NCBI RefSeq assembly: GCF_023896955.1
Contig: NZ_JAMHIW010000009.1
Span: forward strand, 170,930-234,929
DNA: 64,000 nt
DNA from: Micromonospora sp. RHAY321
GTDB lineage: Bacteria; Actinomycetota; Actinomycetes; Mycobacteriales; Micromonosporaceae
Reading direction: 5' to 3'
Part shown: in pieces, positions 26,456 through 35,068 of the stretch
Layout: every line of letters begins with the position of its first letter
How positions within the stretch are numbered: the first letter of the stretch is position 1
The notes under the pieces: generated by a model
Seen by the model: the letters and a program-made list of their open reading frames with translations, nothing else
Databases searched by the model: none
What the model was told of the DNA's origin: nothing
Program-made: the position numbers and the translations under genes

Positions 26456-27784
26456 TCACCCGTCGGCCGTGGACCGGCCGCCGCGCAGGACCCGGAGAAC
26501 GATGGCCGGGTGCAGTAGCCGGGCCGGCGGGTCGACCAGGTTGAGTACCCGCAGGAAGGCGGAGCCGAGCACCGGATCGGTCTGCGCCGCGGCGTGCAGC
26601 CGGTGCACGTAGGCGTTGACGAAACGAACCTTCGGTGTCCGCCTGCCTTCGACCTGGGGGAACCGCAGGTCGGTGCCCACCGCGATCGACCACGGCCCGT
26701 CGATGAGTTTCGCGGCACCCCGGAAGAACCGCCGCCACAGCTTGTCGCCGCCGCTGGTCAGCAACCGCCGCAGCAGCAGCCCTTCGTCCGCGGCCACGGT
26801 CATGCCCTGCCCGTAGAGGGGGTTGAAGCTGCACAGCGCGTCGCCGATGACCAGGTAACCCAGGGGAAAGCGGCGCAGGCGCTCATAGTGGCGCCGCACA
26901 CTGGCCGGGTACCGCATCCGGGCGGGGGCGCTGACCGGGGTCGCCTCACGCACCAGTTCCGCGATGTGCGGCATGCCCAGCGACTCGGCGAACCGTACGT
27001 AACCCTCGTCGTCGACGGGCGGTTCCTCGCCGAGTACGCCGCTGAGGGCGACGGCGAACCGCTCACCCTCCTGCACGGCCACGATGCCGGTACGCGGGCG
27101 TTCGGGTCGAGCGTTGGTGAGGGCGCCGAGGAGCCCGTCGAGGTGCCGTGGATCGCGTTGGTAGAGCCGGGTGACGTACGTGACCTCGATCGGCACCCGT
27201 TGCTCCCGGGGCGTCGGGTAACCCAGCTCGCCCAGCCACAGCGGTGTGCGGGACGCCCGGCCGCCGGCGTCGACGACCAGGTCGGCGTGGAGTGTGCCCC
27301 GCTCGCCGTCACGCTCGGCCACGGTGACCCCGACGACCCGGCGCCCGTCACCGGAGGTGACGAGGCTCGACACCTCGGTCCGGGCACGGAACCGCACGTT
27401 GGGCAGCTTCCCGACCCGGGACCGCACCGCGTGTTCCAGGAGGGGCCGGCTGACACCGAGGCCGATGAGCCCGCTGGGGGAGCGCCGCATCGGGTAGCCG
27501 TCGTTCTGCCAGTGCACCTGCTCGTTGAGGTCGACCAACGGCGCACCCATCGCGTTCAGTTCCTCGCTGAGCCCGTCGAACAACTCGTCAAGGGCCTGGC
27601 GTCCTCGGGCCAGGAGCACGTGCAGCTGCCGCGACTGCGGCACGCCGCGCCGCGGTGCGGCGGCGTCCGGCATCGAGTCCCGGTCGACGACCGTGACCTG
27701 GTCGTACACCTCGCTCAACACCTGGGCGGCGATGAGGCCACCCATTCCGGCACCCAGTACGACGGCGTGGCCCGCGAACACCAT
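26456..27784 (-). CDS. FAD-dependent monooxygenase (PHBH-like), second copy
   Basis: The 442-aa protein is a paralogue of 12030-13424: FAD motif VVLGAGMGGLIAAQVL, PRRGVPQSRQLHVLLARGRQ, DLVVDAGGRASR and GDALCSFNPLYGQGMT. Expected chemistry is FAD/NAD(P)H-dependent hydroxylation or epoxidation; no halogenase WxWxIP motif is present. It is a single minus-strand gene between two plus-strand genes, convergent with the TIGR03083 gene (26 bp apart). No ribosome site precedes the ATG at 27784, and TATCGT about 10 bp upstream could be a -10 box, so the message may be leaderless. Confidence 0.84.
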   Translation of the reverse strand: MVFAGHAVVLGAGMGGLIAAQVLSEVYDQVTVVDRDSMPDAAAPRRGVPQSRQLHVLLARGRQALDELFDGLSEELNAMGAPLVDLNEQVHWQNDGYPMRRSPSGLIGLGVSRPLLEHAVRSRVGKLPNVRFRARTEVSSLVTSGDGRRVVGVTVAERDGERGTLHADLVVDAGGRASRTPLWLGELGYPTPREQRVPIEVTYVTRLYQRDPRHLDGLLGALTNARPERPRTGIVAVQEGERFAVALSGVLGEEPPVDDEGYVRFAESLGMPHIAELVREATPVSAPARMRYPASVRRHYERLRRFPLGYLVIGDALCSFNPLYGQGMTVAADEGLLLRRLLTSGGDKLWRRFFRGAAKLIDGPWSIAVGTDLRFPQVEGRRTPKVRFVNAYVHRLHAAAQTDPVLGSAFLRVLNLVDPPARLLHPAIVLRVLRGGRSTADG

Positions 27785-28024
27785 GTCCGGACGATAGGCG
27801 CTCCGCCGTACGCCGGTCGTCTTCCGCCGTGCTCAACGGTCCGCGGGTACGCCTTGTCCCCAGCGCAACGTCGGAGTGGGGCCGCCGGTGACCAGCCGCA
27901 GACAATCGATGCGGCGGGCGACCAGCGCCGGTCAGCCAACGGGCACGGCGCGGCGCCGCCTCGGCAAGCGCCGACGCGAAGGGCAGCTCCCGGCGCGTCG
28001 CCCCCGCCCTGTGAAGGAGTCCAG

Positions 28025-28474
28025 ATGTCCGGCAACTACGTGAACCCAGCGACGATGGATCCCAGGGAGTTCGCGCGGATGGTCAAGACGACCTCGGCCG
28101 ACGAACTCCGGCGGATGATGCACGGCAACCAGCGCGCCGCCGTGCTCGACGAGCTCTTCGCCCGGATGCCCGGTGTGTTCCGCGCGGACCGGGCGGGTTC
28201 GACGAACGCCGCGATCCACTGGCAGATCGGGGACCGGCCGGACGGCGGCGTGGACATCTACGAGCTGGTCATCGCGAACGGGACCTGCACGCTGTCCGAC
28301 AGCCCAGACAGGGAGCCGAAGCTGACCTTGATGCTCGGCGCGGTCGACTTTCTGAACCTGGTGACCGGCAATGCGCATCCGGTTCTCATGGTCATGCGGG
28401 GCAGGCTGAAGACCAGGGGCGACGCCGCTCTGACCGCCAGGTTCCCGAAGTTGTTCGACATTCCCAAGGCGTGA
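28025..28474 (+). CDS. SCP2 sterol-binding-domain protein
   Basis: The 149-aa protein fits the SCP2 sterol-carrier fold: AVLDELFARMPGVF, NAAIHWQIGDRPDGGVDIYELVI, a conserved DREPKLTLMLGAVDFLNL strand-helix and MRGRLKTRGDAALTARFPKLF at the end. SCP2 domains bind hydrophobic ligands in a tunnel and often accompany DinB/TIGR03083 proteins. Here it is a stand-alone gene with AAGGAG before the ATG at 28025, divergent from the FAD monooxygenase. It could bind the hydrophobic polyene or core (inference); a general lipid role is equally possible. Confidence 0.85.
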   Translation: MSGNYVNPATMDPREFARMVKTTSADELRRMMHGNQRAAVLDELFARMPGVFRADRAGSTNAAIHWQIGDRPDGGVDIYELVIANGTCTLSDSPDREPKLTLMLGAVDFLNLVTGNAHPVLMVMRGRLKTRGDAALTARFPKLFDIPKA

Positions 28475-28652
28475 CCTTTTCGCCACGACCCCACCCCTTC
28501 CCGTGATGCGGCGAATCGGCCAGGACGTGACGCTGCCGCAACGACGAAGAGGACCGGGCCACCCCGCCCGGCGCATGCTCGATCTGCAGCATGCGTACGG
28601 GCTTGCCAGGAGAGCCAAGCCCGACATGCCGTCGGAGAAGAGAGGTCACAGA

Positions 28653-29450
28653 ATGGTCCAGCAGTCAAAGGTGGTTTCCGACCTGGTGGCAGACGGAAAC
28701 GAGGTCGACAGCCTGGTGAGCAACCTCGACGAGGCGGGGTGGCAGACGCCTACCCCGGCACCCGGGTGGACGATCGCGCACCAGGTCGCGCATCTCGCAG
28801 CGACCTTCCGGCTGGCGGCCCTCGCCGCATCGAATGCGGGAATGTTCAAGGACGTGACGTCCCGGCTGAGCCCAGACTTCGGCGCCAACGTGAAGGCGGC
28901 GATGGCGGAGTACCTCGCCGAGCCGCCGGACGTCCTGCTCCGCCGGTGGCGTGCCGAGCGGGCCGGCGTCGAGCAGGCGTTGTCCGCCCTGCCGGGAGAC
29001 CAGATGGTGCCCTGGCTCGTCCGGCCCCTGCCGGCCGCGGTGCTGGCCGCCGCCGGCATGATGGAACTCTTCGCGCACGGTCAGGACATCGCCGACGGGC
29101 TCGGCGTCCGACGCACGCACACCGACCGTATCGGCCACCTCGTGGCCTTCGGGGTGCGGACCTGGGACTTCGGTTACCAGGCGCGCGGTATGCAGACGCC
29201 GGACGTCGAGTTCCGGTTCGAGCTCGTCGCCCCCTCCGGCACGGTGTGGGCATTCGGGCCGGAGGACGCCGAGCAGCGTGTCACCGGGCCGGCGGTCGAC
29301 TTCTGCCTTCTCGTGACGCGCCGTCGCCATCACGCCGACCTCGGCGTCAAGGCCACCGGTGCGGACGCGGAGCGCTGGCTCGACATCGCACAGGCCTATC
29401 GGGGCCCCGCCGGCGAGGGACGCAGGCCGGGCCAGTTCCCCGCCCAGTGA
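28653..29450 (+). CDS. TIGR03084-family DinB-like metal-binding protein
   Basis: The 265-aa protein matches the TIGR03084 actinobacterial family: an N-terminal four-helix DinB-like half with the histidine pair in APGWTIAHQVAHLAATF, a central ELFAHGQDIADGLG, and a C-terminal WDFGYQARG...AVDFCLLVTRRRHHADL half. The function is unknown; metal binding and thiol-dependent chemistry are suggested by the fold. The ATG at 28653 has AGAGAGG upstream; an in-frame ATG at 28626 exists but lacks one. It follows the SCP2 gene by 178 bp. It is the third DinB/SCP2-type gene in a 3.8-kb stretch. Confidence 0.82.
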   Translation: MVQQSKVVSDLVADGNEVDSLVSNLDEAGWQTPTPAPGWTIAHQVAHLAATFRLAALAASNAGMFKDVTSRLSPDFGANVKAAMAEYLAEPPDVLLRRWRAERAGVEQALSALPGDQMVPWLVRPLPAAVLAAAGMMELFAHGQDIADGLGVRRTHTDRIGHLVAFGVRTWDFGYQARGMQTPDVEFRFELVAPSGTVWAFGPEDAEQRVTGPAVDFCLLVTRRRHHADLGVKATGADAERWLDIAQAYRGPAGEGRRPGQFPAQ

Positions 29451-29458
29451 CGGACACA

Positions 29459-29499
29459 CCGTAGGGGCCGCCACCGAAACCTGGTGGCGGCCCCTACGG
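29459..29499. terminator. Bidirectional hairpin terminator
   Basis: A perfect 17-bp stem (29459-29475 with 29483-29499) and a 7-nt loop separate the convergent TIGR03084 and MerR genes. Confidence 0.8.
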
Positions 29500-29530
29500 T
29501 TGCCGGGCCCCGGACGAGTGCGCCGAGGCG

Positions 29531-30169
29531 TCAGCCGCCCGATGGCCCGCCGGCGAACCGCTGATTCACCAGGTGCTCGTAGGCCATCCGCCTCAGGGCC
29601 GTGTTGGCGACATCGACGAGGATGGCGCGGACGATGGCCGAGGCCCGGTCGCAGCCCTCGTCACGCTTCCCGAGCAGATCCAGTTCCCGGCTGGCGTGTT
29701 GCTCCGCCGCCTTGGCGTACGGCTCGAAGAACTCGACACCCTGACCGCAGTTGAGCCGGTCCATCGCAGCGAGCACCTGGGACAGGATGGCGCGAGCGGA
29801 GGCGTCGGGCTCGACCTTCCATCCCAGGCTGTCGATGAAGGCGGTGACCCGCGCCTGCTCCGTCGAGGTCTCCGCCTGATCCTTGGCCGTGTCGACCGGG
29901 GGGAGGGCACGACTGACCATCGTGAAGAGTTCGGGGAGGCAGCGGCCCTCGTCCTCCAGTGCCCTCAGCAGCTCCCGCACCGCCGACAGCTCGAGCTGCC
30001 CCAGACTGGTCAGCGTACGGATCATGCTGAGCCGTCGGCGGTGTACCTCGTCGTACTGCGCCTGGTTTCGCGCCGTGGGTCTCCCCGGCGGGAGCAGTCC
30101 CTCTCGTAGGTAGAACTTGATGGTGGCCACGGGCACGCCGGTCTGCCTGCTGAGATCCGAGATGCGCAT
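29531..30169 (-). CDS. MerR-family transcriptional regulator
   Basis: The 212-aa protein opens with the MerR helix-turn-helix (ISDLSRQTGVPVATIKFYLREGLLPPGRP) and the second helical wing (YDEVHRRRLSMIRTL), followed by a dimerisation helix and a ~130-residue helical effector-like C-terminus without the cysteine metal sites of mercury sensors. It may therefore sense an organic ligand or a self-made product. The ATG at 30169 has GAGGAA. It is 111 bp downstream of the AraC-type gene on the same strand and may be co-transcribed with it. It is a candidate pathway or resistance regulator. Confidence 0.9.
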   Translation of the reverse strand: MRISDLSRQTGVPVATIKFYLREGLLPPGRPTARNQAQYDEVHRRRLSMIRTLTSLGQLELSAVRELLRALEDEGRCLPELFTMVSRALPPVDTAKDQAETSTEQARVTAFIDSLGWKVEPDASARAILSQVLAAMDRLNCGQGVEFFEPYAKAAEQHASRELDLLGKRDEGCDRASAIVRAILVDVANTALRRMAYEHLVNQRFAGGPSGG

Positions 30170-30280
30170 CGAGGTTCCTCACTTAGCCAGCCTGCAAGAC
30201 TTCTTCCAAGCGACACTCGTCAGCGACCGACCCCGCGCGGTTCGCATGACGGCGTTGAGCCGACCCTGGGCCGCGTTGGC

Positions 30281-31171
30281 CTACGCCGCTGGGCGGGAAG
30301 CGGTGCCCATCCGCATCATCTGGCGTCGCCCGACCGCGAAGGTGGGGACTCCGGACGGTGACGTGCCTTTCGCCACGGGTGCCAGGTTCGGCGCCCTGTC
30401 GTCCCGGGCCTCGTCCTCCGCCATCCTCTCCAACGCCAGCTTGCGGGTGTCCTGCAGCGCCAACAGGACCGGCGGATCCAGCGCGCGGACCGGCCGCGGC
30501 TCGACCTCGACCTCGACGACCGTCTCGTTGCCCACGACGATGGGGCCGTGGCTGGCGACGCAGATTCCGTGGCCGTCCGGTGCGTCGTCGGCCTCGCCGT
30601 CGGCCGGTAGCGACTGCGCGAGCAGGTACCAGGTTCCCGGTGGCACCTGCTCGAACTTGAACCGGCCGGAGCCGTTCAGCACGGTGCACCGCACCGGCTT
30701 GCCTTCCGGGATCCGGTCGACGAAGAGGCCGACGAACACCAACCTGGCCTCGCTGCCGCTGTGCTCGCGGATGTGGCCGGACACCTGTGCACCCGAGGAC
30801 GTCGTGGCGCCGTCCTCCTCGCTCAGGATCTGCGGGGCGAACCCGGCACGCCGGCGGTAGGTCGTCGGGGGCATGCCGACGCTTCGGCTGAAGCGGGCGC
30901 TGAACGTGCCGACGCTGTTGTAGCCGACCAGCAGACTGATGTCCGCGACCTTGAGAGACGTCGTGACCAGCAGGTGCTTGGCCTGTTGCAGGCGAAGCGC
31001 CGAGAGGAAGCGGCCCGGTGAGACACCGGTCACCCGCTGGAAGATCCTCGTGAAGTGGAACTTGCTGAACAGCGCCGCACGCGCCATGTCGTCAACCGTC
31101 AGCTGTTCCCCCATGTTCTCGCGCATGGTCGTGATAGCGCGCCTTACAGCTAGCTCGATCGACTCCTCCAC
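30281..31171 (-). CDS. AraC-family regulator with N-terminal HTH and beta-rich C-terminal domain
   Basis: In this 296-aa protein the double AraC helix-turn-helix is at the N-terminus (residues ~8-108: MARAALFSKFHFTRIF and the second ADISLLVGYNSVGTFSARF), which is the reverse of the usual order. Residues ~140-235 are a beta-rich domain with FVDRIPEGKPVRC and FEQVPPGTWYLLAQ, resembling a carboxypeptidase-regulatory or transthyretin-like module. The tail is charged. The GTG at 31171 follows GGAGGCAC. AraC-type regulators occur in other enediyne clusters (for example SgcR2). It faces away from the 1.1-kb non-coding stretch, which presumably holds its promoter. Confidence 0.88.
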   Translation of the reverse strand: MEESIELAVRRAITTMRENMGEQLTVDDMARAALFSKFHFTRIFQRVTGVSPGRFLSALRLQQAKHLLVTTSLKVADISLLVGYNSVGTFSARFSRSVGMPPTTYRRRAGFAPQILSEEDGATTSSGAQVSGHIREHSGSEARLVFVGLFVDRIPEGKPVRCTVLNGSGRFKFEQVPPGTWYLLAQSLPADGEADDAPDGHGICVASHGPIVVGNETVVEVEVEPRPVRALDPPVLLALQDTRKLALERMAEDEARDDRAPNLAPVAKGTSPSGVPTFAVGRRQMMRMGTASRPAA

Positions 31172-32294
31172 CGTGCCTCCGATCGCTCACAGTGCTGAGG
31201 CCCTGGGCGCGACTGCCTGGCGGTGCGGCTGGTGGGCATGGCTGTCCCAGCCCCCAGCCCTACGACAATAGTTGCGACGCTGCGATGAGTCACAAGCCAG
31301 AATAATCGCGTTTAGTAATCGAAGCAGATGAATTGCTCTGCGTCCCAGGCCCCAGCTGGCGGTACGTCCGTCCTGGACGAGATTAGCGATCCTTGGGCTC
31401 CTTGGCAATCCCACGGTCACGGCCCGACCACGTAGAGCAATCGTGAAGAGGGAATGTGGCGTGGGCAGCGCTTTCCAGGGTTCGCACAGCTCACGGAACG
31501 TCGGGTATGGATAGTCGAACGTTCCACTTGCCAGAAGGTGTCGACCCCGCGCGGGCGGTGCGGATCGGCCTGCTTCGGCGGTGCTCGGGGCGGGCGGGAG
31601 CACGCACCGGAATTGAAAAACGCATGTCACGTTCCGTGACGATCTGTGGGTTGAGTGGGCAGGTGTTCGATATCGGACATCACCTTACGTAACCGCCGAG
31701 CTGGACGTTCTATGATCGTTGAGGTGGGTGGGCATGTGACTGATAGTTACCCTTCGCGCGGGGGTTGACCGGGTCCGCCGTGCACTGATATCCACTCGGC
31801 GATGCGTTTAGGACGACATCCGACATCCGCGAACGATCCCTGACAGATCGTCGATTGTGGAGTCCGTGTCAATTACCAGACTGCCGTCCGGTGCGGGCTG
31901 TGGGCCGACGGGCGAACAATTCCTTGAGCCTTCCAAGCGATTGTTCAGACGCTCCGTCGGCGAATGTAATTGGCGGATAAATGCTTTTCGGTGTTGCCCG
32001 GGTATTGCAAGCGGCGATAGCGGCTATTCAGCGCGACATCGAATGGAAATGGGGCAGGTGCAGCCGTGCGTCGCTTGTGGATTTGAGCATGCAAACGCTC
32101 GGACAAATCGTTTCCAGGCACAGCTCGCCGGCGTAAAGGGCGACTGCGGGCGTTGACGGCGCCGTGGCGCGCATCGGGTGAGTCAACGGCGTTGCCAGGC
32201 GGACAGGCGCGCCACACAAGACGCCGCGACGCGAACTCCGGTCATGATCCGGAACTGCGACCGCCGCACCGAACAAGCTGGTCGTTACTCGGGA
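31172..32294. other. 1.1-kb island with no convincing gene, lower GC
   Basis: Neither strand carries an ORF with family-like sequence. GC is visibly lower than in neighbours. Two perfect inverted repeats are present: GTCACG-N3-CGTGAC at 31626-31640 and ACGATC-N7-GATCGT at 31833-31851. A candidate plus-strand promoter (TTGACC at 31765, 18-nt spacer, TATCCA) points to a 99-codon ORF (31857-32156) with no recognisable features. The region must hold the AraC-gene promoter and may hold a small RNA or gene remnants. Confidence 0.5.
31626..31640. promoter_or_regulatory. Perfect inverted repeat, possible operator
   Basis: GTCACG and CGTGAC arms flank a 3-nt centre. It lies 455 bp upstream of the AraC-type start, within the gene-free island. 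It could be a site for a dimeric regulator such as the nearby MerR protein; nothing in the sequence proves this. Confidence 0.3.
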
Positions 32295-33371
32295 TCAGGA
32301 ATCCGAAGTCGTCGAGAACTCCTCGCCCAGCAAAGCACCGGCCCGCCGCGCGGCCGTGAAACTCGCCCACGAAGCGAGCTCGATGAGCGAGGCGCCGCTC
32401 ACGTCCGCGCCGGCCGCGTCGACGACGGCGTCGGTGACCCGGTAGGCGGCCAGGGCGACCGACAGCGCGAGGCGTCCCGTCGGGCGCTCCTCCTCGGGCA
32501 GTCTGCTGACCGCGTCGTCGAGCCAGAGAGCGCCACCGGTCAGCGACGGCGCGCCGGCCGGCAGGAGATCGGTCACCAAACGCCGGACACCGGCCGGTAC
32601 GGTCCGCCTGCCGCCCGCCTCGAAGACCGTGGCGGCGCGGGACATCGCGGCCGCGACGTGTGGCTGGCCCGCTGCCCACCGGAGGTCCGTCGGCAGTGGC
32701 GCAGCCGGCAGCAGATCCACCGAGGCCCCCGGCAGGGCCGGTACGCGGGCGAGGCGGCCCATCATCCGGGCGGCGACGCCCCGGGCCACCTCGCGCGCTC
32801 GACCTCGCACCGGTGGCAGCGGCGAGTCCTGCAGGAAGACGTTGACCATCCGGTTGTAGTAGTGGAAGGCGACGGCGACGCCCAGCAACTCGGGCGCGTG
32901 CGAACGCGGGAAGGGAGCGGAAACCGGCTGCATCGACCGGACGAGACCGCTCGCCCGCGCCCACCCCGCAAGCTCGCGCAGCGACGGGTCGGCGATGGCC
33001 TCGATCCGGTCCGCCATGACGTGCCCGGCATCCGCTCCCTCGGTGAGCCCGGCCAACGTGGCGCCATGGACGTCCACGCAGTACGGGCAACTGTTGGCCA
33101 GGGACACCGCCGCAGCGACGATCTCCTTGGCGGCGCGGCCCACCTCGCCCTCGACGACGAGCGTCTCGCGCAGGATCGCCCAGGCCGCCGCCAGGTGGTC
33201 CGGCGCCGGCGCGTGGAGCGCGACCGGTGGGGCGAGAAGCCCGAAGTCGTGCTCGACCTGTTGGTAGACCCGTGTGACGACTCCGGTGGCGCCGCTCGGC
33301 GGAATCCGAGGGACGTGGCGGATGTGCGCCAACGTGATCCGACGAGTGGTACGCGCGAACAACGAACTCAC
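32295..33371 (-). CDS. Carboxymuconolactone decarboxylase/AhpD-like protein
   Basis: The 358-aa protein contains the AhpD/CMD core with a redox CxxC and nearby histidine: NSCPYCVDVHGATL (residues ~105-118). The rest is a longer helical protein with VAFHYYNRMVNVFLQDSPLP, so it is about twice the size of plain AhpD. The fold supports thiol-based peroxidase or decarboxylase-type chemistry. The frame stays open upstream, but family-like sequence begins at the GTG at 33371, with GGAG upstream. It is the third gene of the DUF5987-GMC unit, 59 bp after the GMC stop. It may handle reactive oxygen or a quinone-like intermediate (inference). Confidence 0.78.
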   Translation of the reverse strand: MSSLFARTTRRITLAHIRHVPRIPPSGATGVVTRVYQQVEHDFGLLAPPVALHAPAPDHLAAAWAILRETLVVEGEVGRAAKEIVAAAVSLANSCPYCVDVHGATLAGLTEGADAGHVMADRIEAIADPSLRELAGWARASGLVRSMQPVSAPFPRSHAPELLGVAVAFHYYNRMVNVFLQDSPLPPVRGRAREVARGVAARMMGRLARVPALPGASVDLLPAAPLPTDLRWAAGQPHVAAAMSRAATVFEAGGRRTVPAGVRRLVTDLLPAGAPSLTGGALWLDDAVSRLPEEERPTGRLALSVALAAYRVTDAVVDAAGADVSGASLIELASWASFTAARRAGALLGEEFSTTSDS

Positions 33372-33430
33372 GCTTGCTCCATCCCCGCAGGACTGCGGCG
33401 TGGGCTCGGGCCGGCGCCGCCGTGGTGGGA

Positions 33431-35068
33431 TCAGACGGTGTTGGCCACCGCGCGGCGGCCTGCCGTGGCGCCGTCGGGTGACGGCGCACCGTAACGGACG
33501 TTGACGCCCCGCGCTCTCGCTGCCGCGACGATTCCGGGCATCGCCCGCTCCGCCAGGGCGGCGATGGTGGACGCCGGATTGACCGTCAACGCCCCCGGGA
33601 CGGCGGATCCGTCCGTGACGAAGATGCCCGGGTGGTCGCGCAACTCGTGGCGGTCGTCCAGGGCGGACGTCGCCGGATCGTCTCCGATGCGGCACGAGGC
33701 GAGCGGATGGACGGTGTACGCGCCGACCAGGTCGTTGGTCCACGGCATCACCCGGGCGAGCCCGTCGCGTTCGAGGATGTCCTTGATCTCCGCGTCGGCG
33801 AGGGCCCATCCGCGACGGGTGTTGGCGGTCGGTGTGTACCGCAGCGGGCCGTGCCCGAGCATCTGCTGGGAGAACCGGTTGGCGTTGCCGGTCTCGGGGA
33901 GCGGACCAAAGAAACCTTCGTTGTCGTCCTCGGACATGACGAAAATCGTCAGCCAGGACTGCCAGCGCCGGAGCAGCTCCTTTTTCTCCATCCCGAACCA
34001 GCTCGGCCCGGTCGCGTCCGGCACCTGCGCGAGGATCGTGCCGAGCGCCGGAGGAAAGTACAGCTGTTCCAGCGAGAATCGCTCATATTCCGGTAGCGAA
34101 CCGTCGAGGTGGTCCCAGTTCGCCACCGTGGGTCCCCGGCCGATCTGATAGGCCTCGTACGCCTTCCCGCCCTCGCGAGTCAGGCCCAGTACGTCGCGGA
34201 CGCGATCCTCGTCAAAGACGGCGGTGTTGAGCCGCTCGCCGTTCCCGGAGAAGTACCGGCCCACCGCGTACGGCATCGTGCCGAGTTGGGGCTCCGAGCG
34301 CCGCAGGATGACCGGCGTCGCGCCCGCACCGGCCGCCAGAATGACGATCTTCGCGTCGATCTCGCCGGCGTCGTGCAGGACCCGGTAGTCCTCCCCGTCG
34401 ACGATCCGGTAATGCACGCGATAGCTGCCGTCGTGGTTACGGGTCAGACTCTGCACCTCGTGCAGCGGCCGGATTTCCGCGCCGTACGAGAGCGCGGCCG
34501 GCAGGTAGTTGAGGAGGAGCGACCGCTTCGCGTCGAACCGGCAGCCCGCCATCATCCAGTTGCAGTTGGTGCAGAGAGACAGGTCGACCGCGGATGGCGC
34601 CGGGTTGGCGGTACGACCCGCGTGGTTACAGGCCGCCGCCCAGAGGCCGCCCGCGTACGGCACCTGGTCCCAGGGGGTCGTCGTGATGGGCAGGGCTTCG
34701 GCCACCCGGTCGTACCACGGGTCCAGCGTGTCGCGGGTGATGGTCGCCGGCCACATGGGACGGCCGATGCTTCCCCGCCGGTGGAAGACGAACCGCGGCG
34801 CCCGGGGCATGGTGGCGAAGTAGACGACACTGCCACCGCCGACGCAGTTGCCACCCAGCACACTCATGCCGTCACCCACGACGAAGTCGAAGATGCGGGT
34901 GAAGGAGCTGCCGAGCTTGTAGTCGTGGTCGAACTCCTCGGCCTGCAGCCACGGTCCCCGTTCCAGGACCGTGACCTTGGCACCTCCGGCGGACAGGTGG
35001 TAGGCCGCGATGGCACCACCGAAGCCGCTGCCCACGATGAGGACATCGGTCTTTTCCACAGTGGTCAT
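33431..35068 (-). CDS. GMC-type FAD oxidoreductase (cholesterol-oxidase-like), enediyne E9-like
   Basis: The 545-aa product has the GMC FAD motif VLIVGSGFGGAIAAYHL, the GGNCVGGGSVVYFA loop, a cysteine-rich DLSLCTNCNWMMAGCRFDAK insertion and the C-terminal VHPLASCRIGDD and VNPASTIAALAER motifs. Enediyne clusters commonly encode such an oxidoreductase (SgcE9 in C-1027), thought to act on the core; equating this gene with E9 is from memory of the family. The ATG at 35068 overlaps the DUF5987 stop by 4 bp, the typical subunit-like arrangement. The upstream extension of the frame is not protein-like. Confidence 0.88.
   Translation of the reverse strand: MTTVEKTDVLIVGSGFGGAIAAYHLSAGGAKVTVLERGPWLQAEEFDHDYKLGSSFTRIFDFVVGDGMSVLGGNCVGGGSVVYFATMPRAPRFVFHRRGSIGRPMWPATITRDTLDPWYDRVAEALPITTTPWDQVPYAGGLWAAACNHAGRTANPAPSAVDLSLCTNCNWMMAGCRFDAKRSLLLNYLPAALSYGAEIRPLHEVQSLTRNHDGSYRVHYRIVDGEDYRVLHDAGEIDAKIVILAAGAGATPVILRRSEPQLGTMPYAVGRYFSGNGERLNTAVFDEDRVRDVLGLTREGGKAYEAYQIGRGPTVANWDHLDGSLPEYERFSLEQLYFPPALGTILAQVPDATGPSWFGMEKKELLRRWQSWLTIFVMSEDDNEGFFGPLPETGNANRFSQQMLGHGPLRYTPTANTRRGWALADAEIKDILERDGLARVMPWTNDLVGAYTVHPLASCRIGDDPATSALDDRHELRDHPGIFVTDGSAVPGALTVNPASTIAALAERAMPGIVAAARARGVNVRYGAPSPDGATAGRRAVANTV

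Noticed and set aside
31857..32156. 99-codon plus-strand ORF in the gene-free island
   Set aside because: GTG start without a ribosome site, cysteine-rich with no family resemblance; kept only as a question in the findings.
33372..33809. N-terminal extension of the AhpD-like gene
   Set aside because: The frame is open but overlaps the GMC gene and its translation is arginine/glycine-rich shadow sequence; GTG 33371 starts the real protein.
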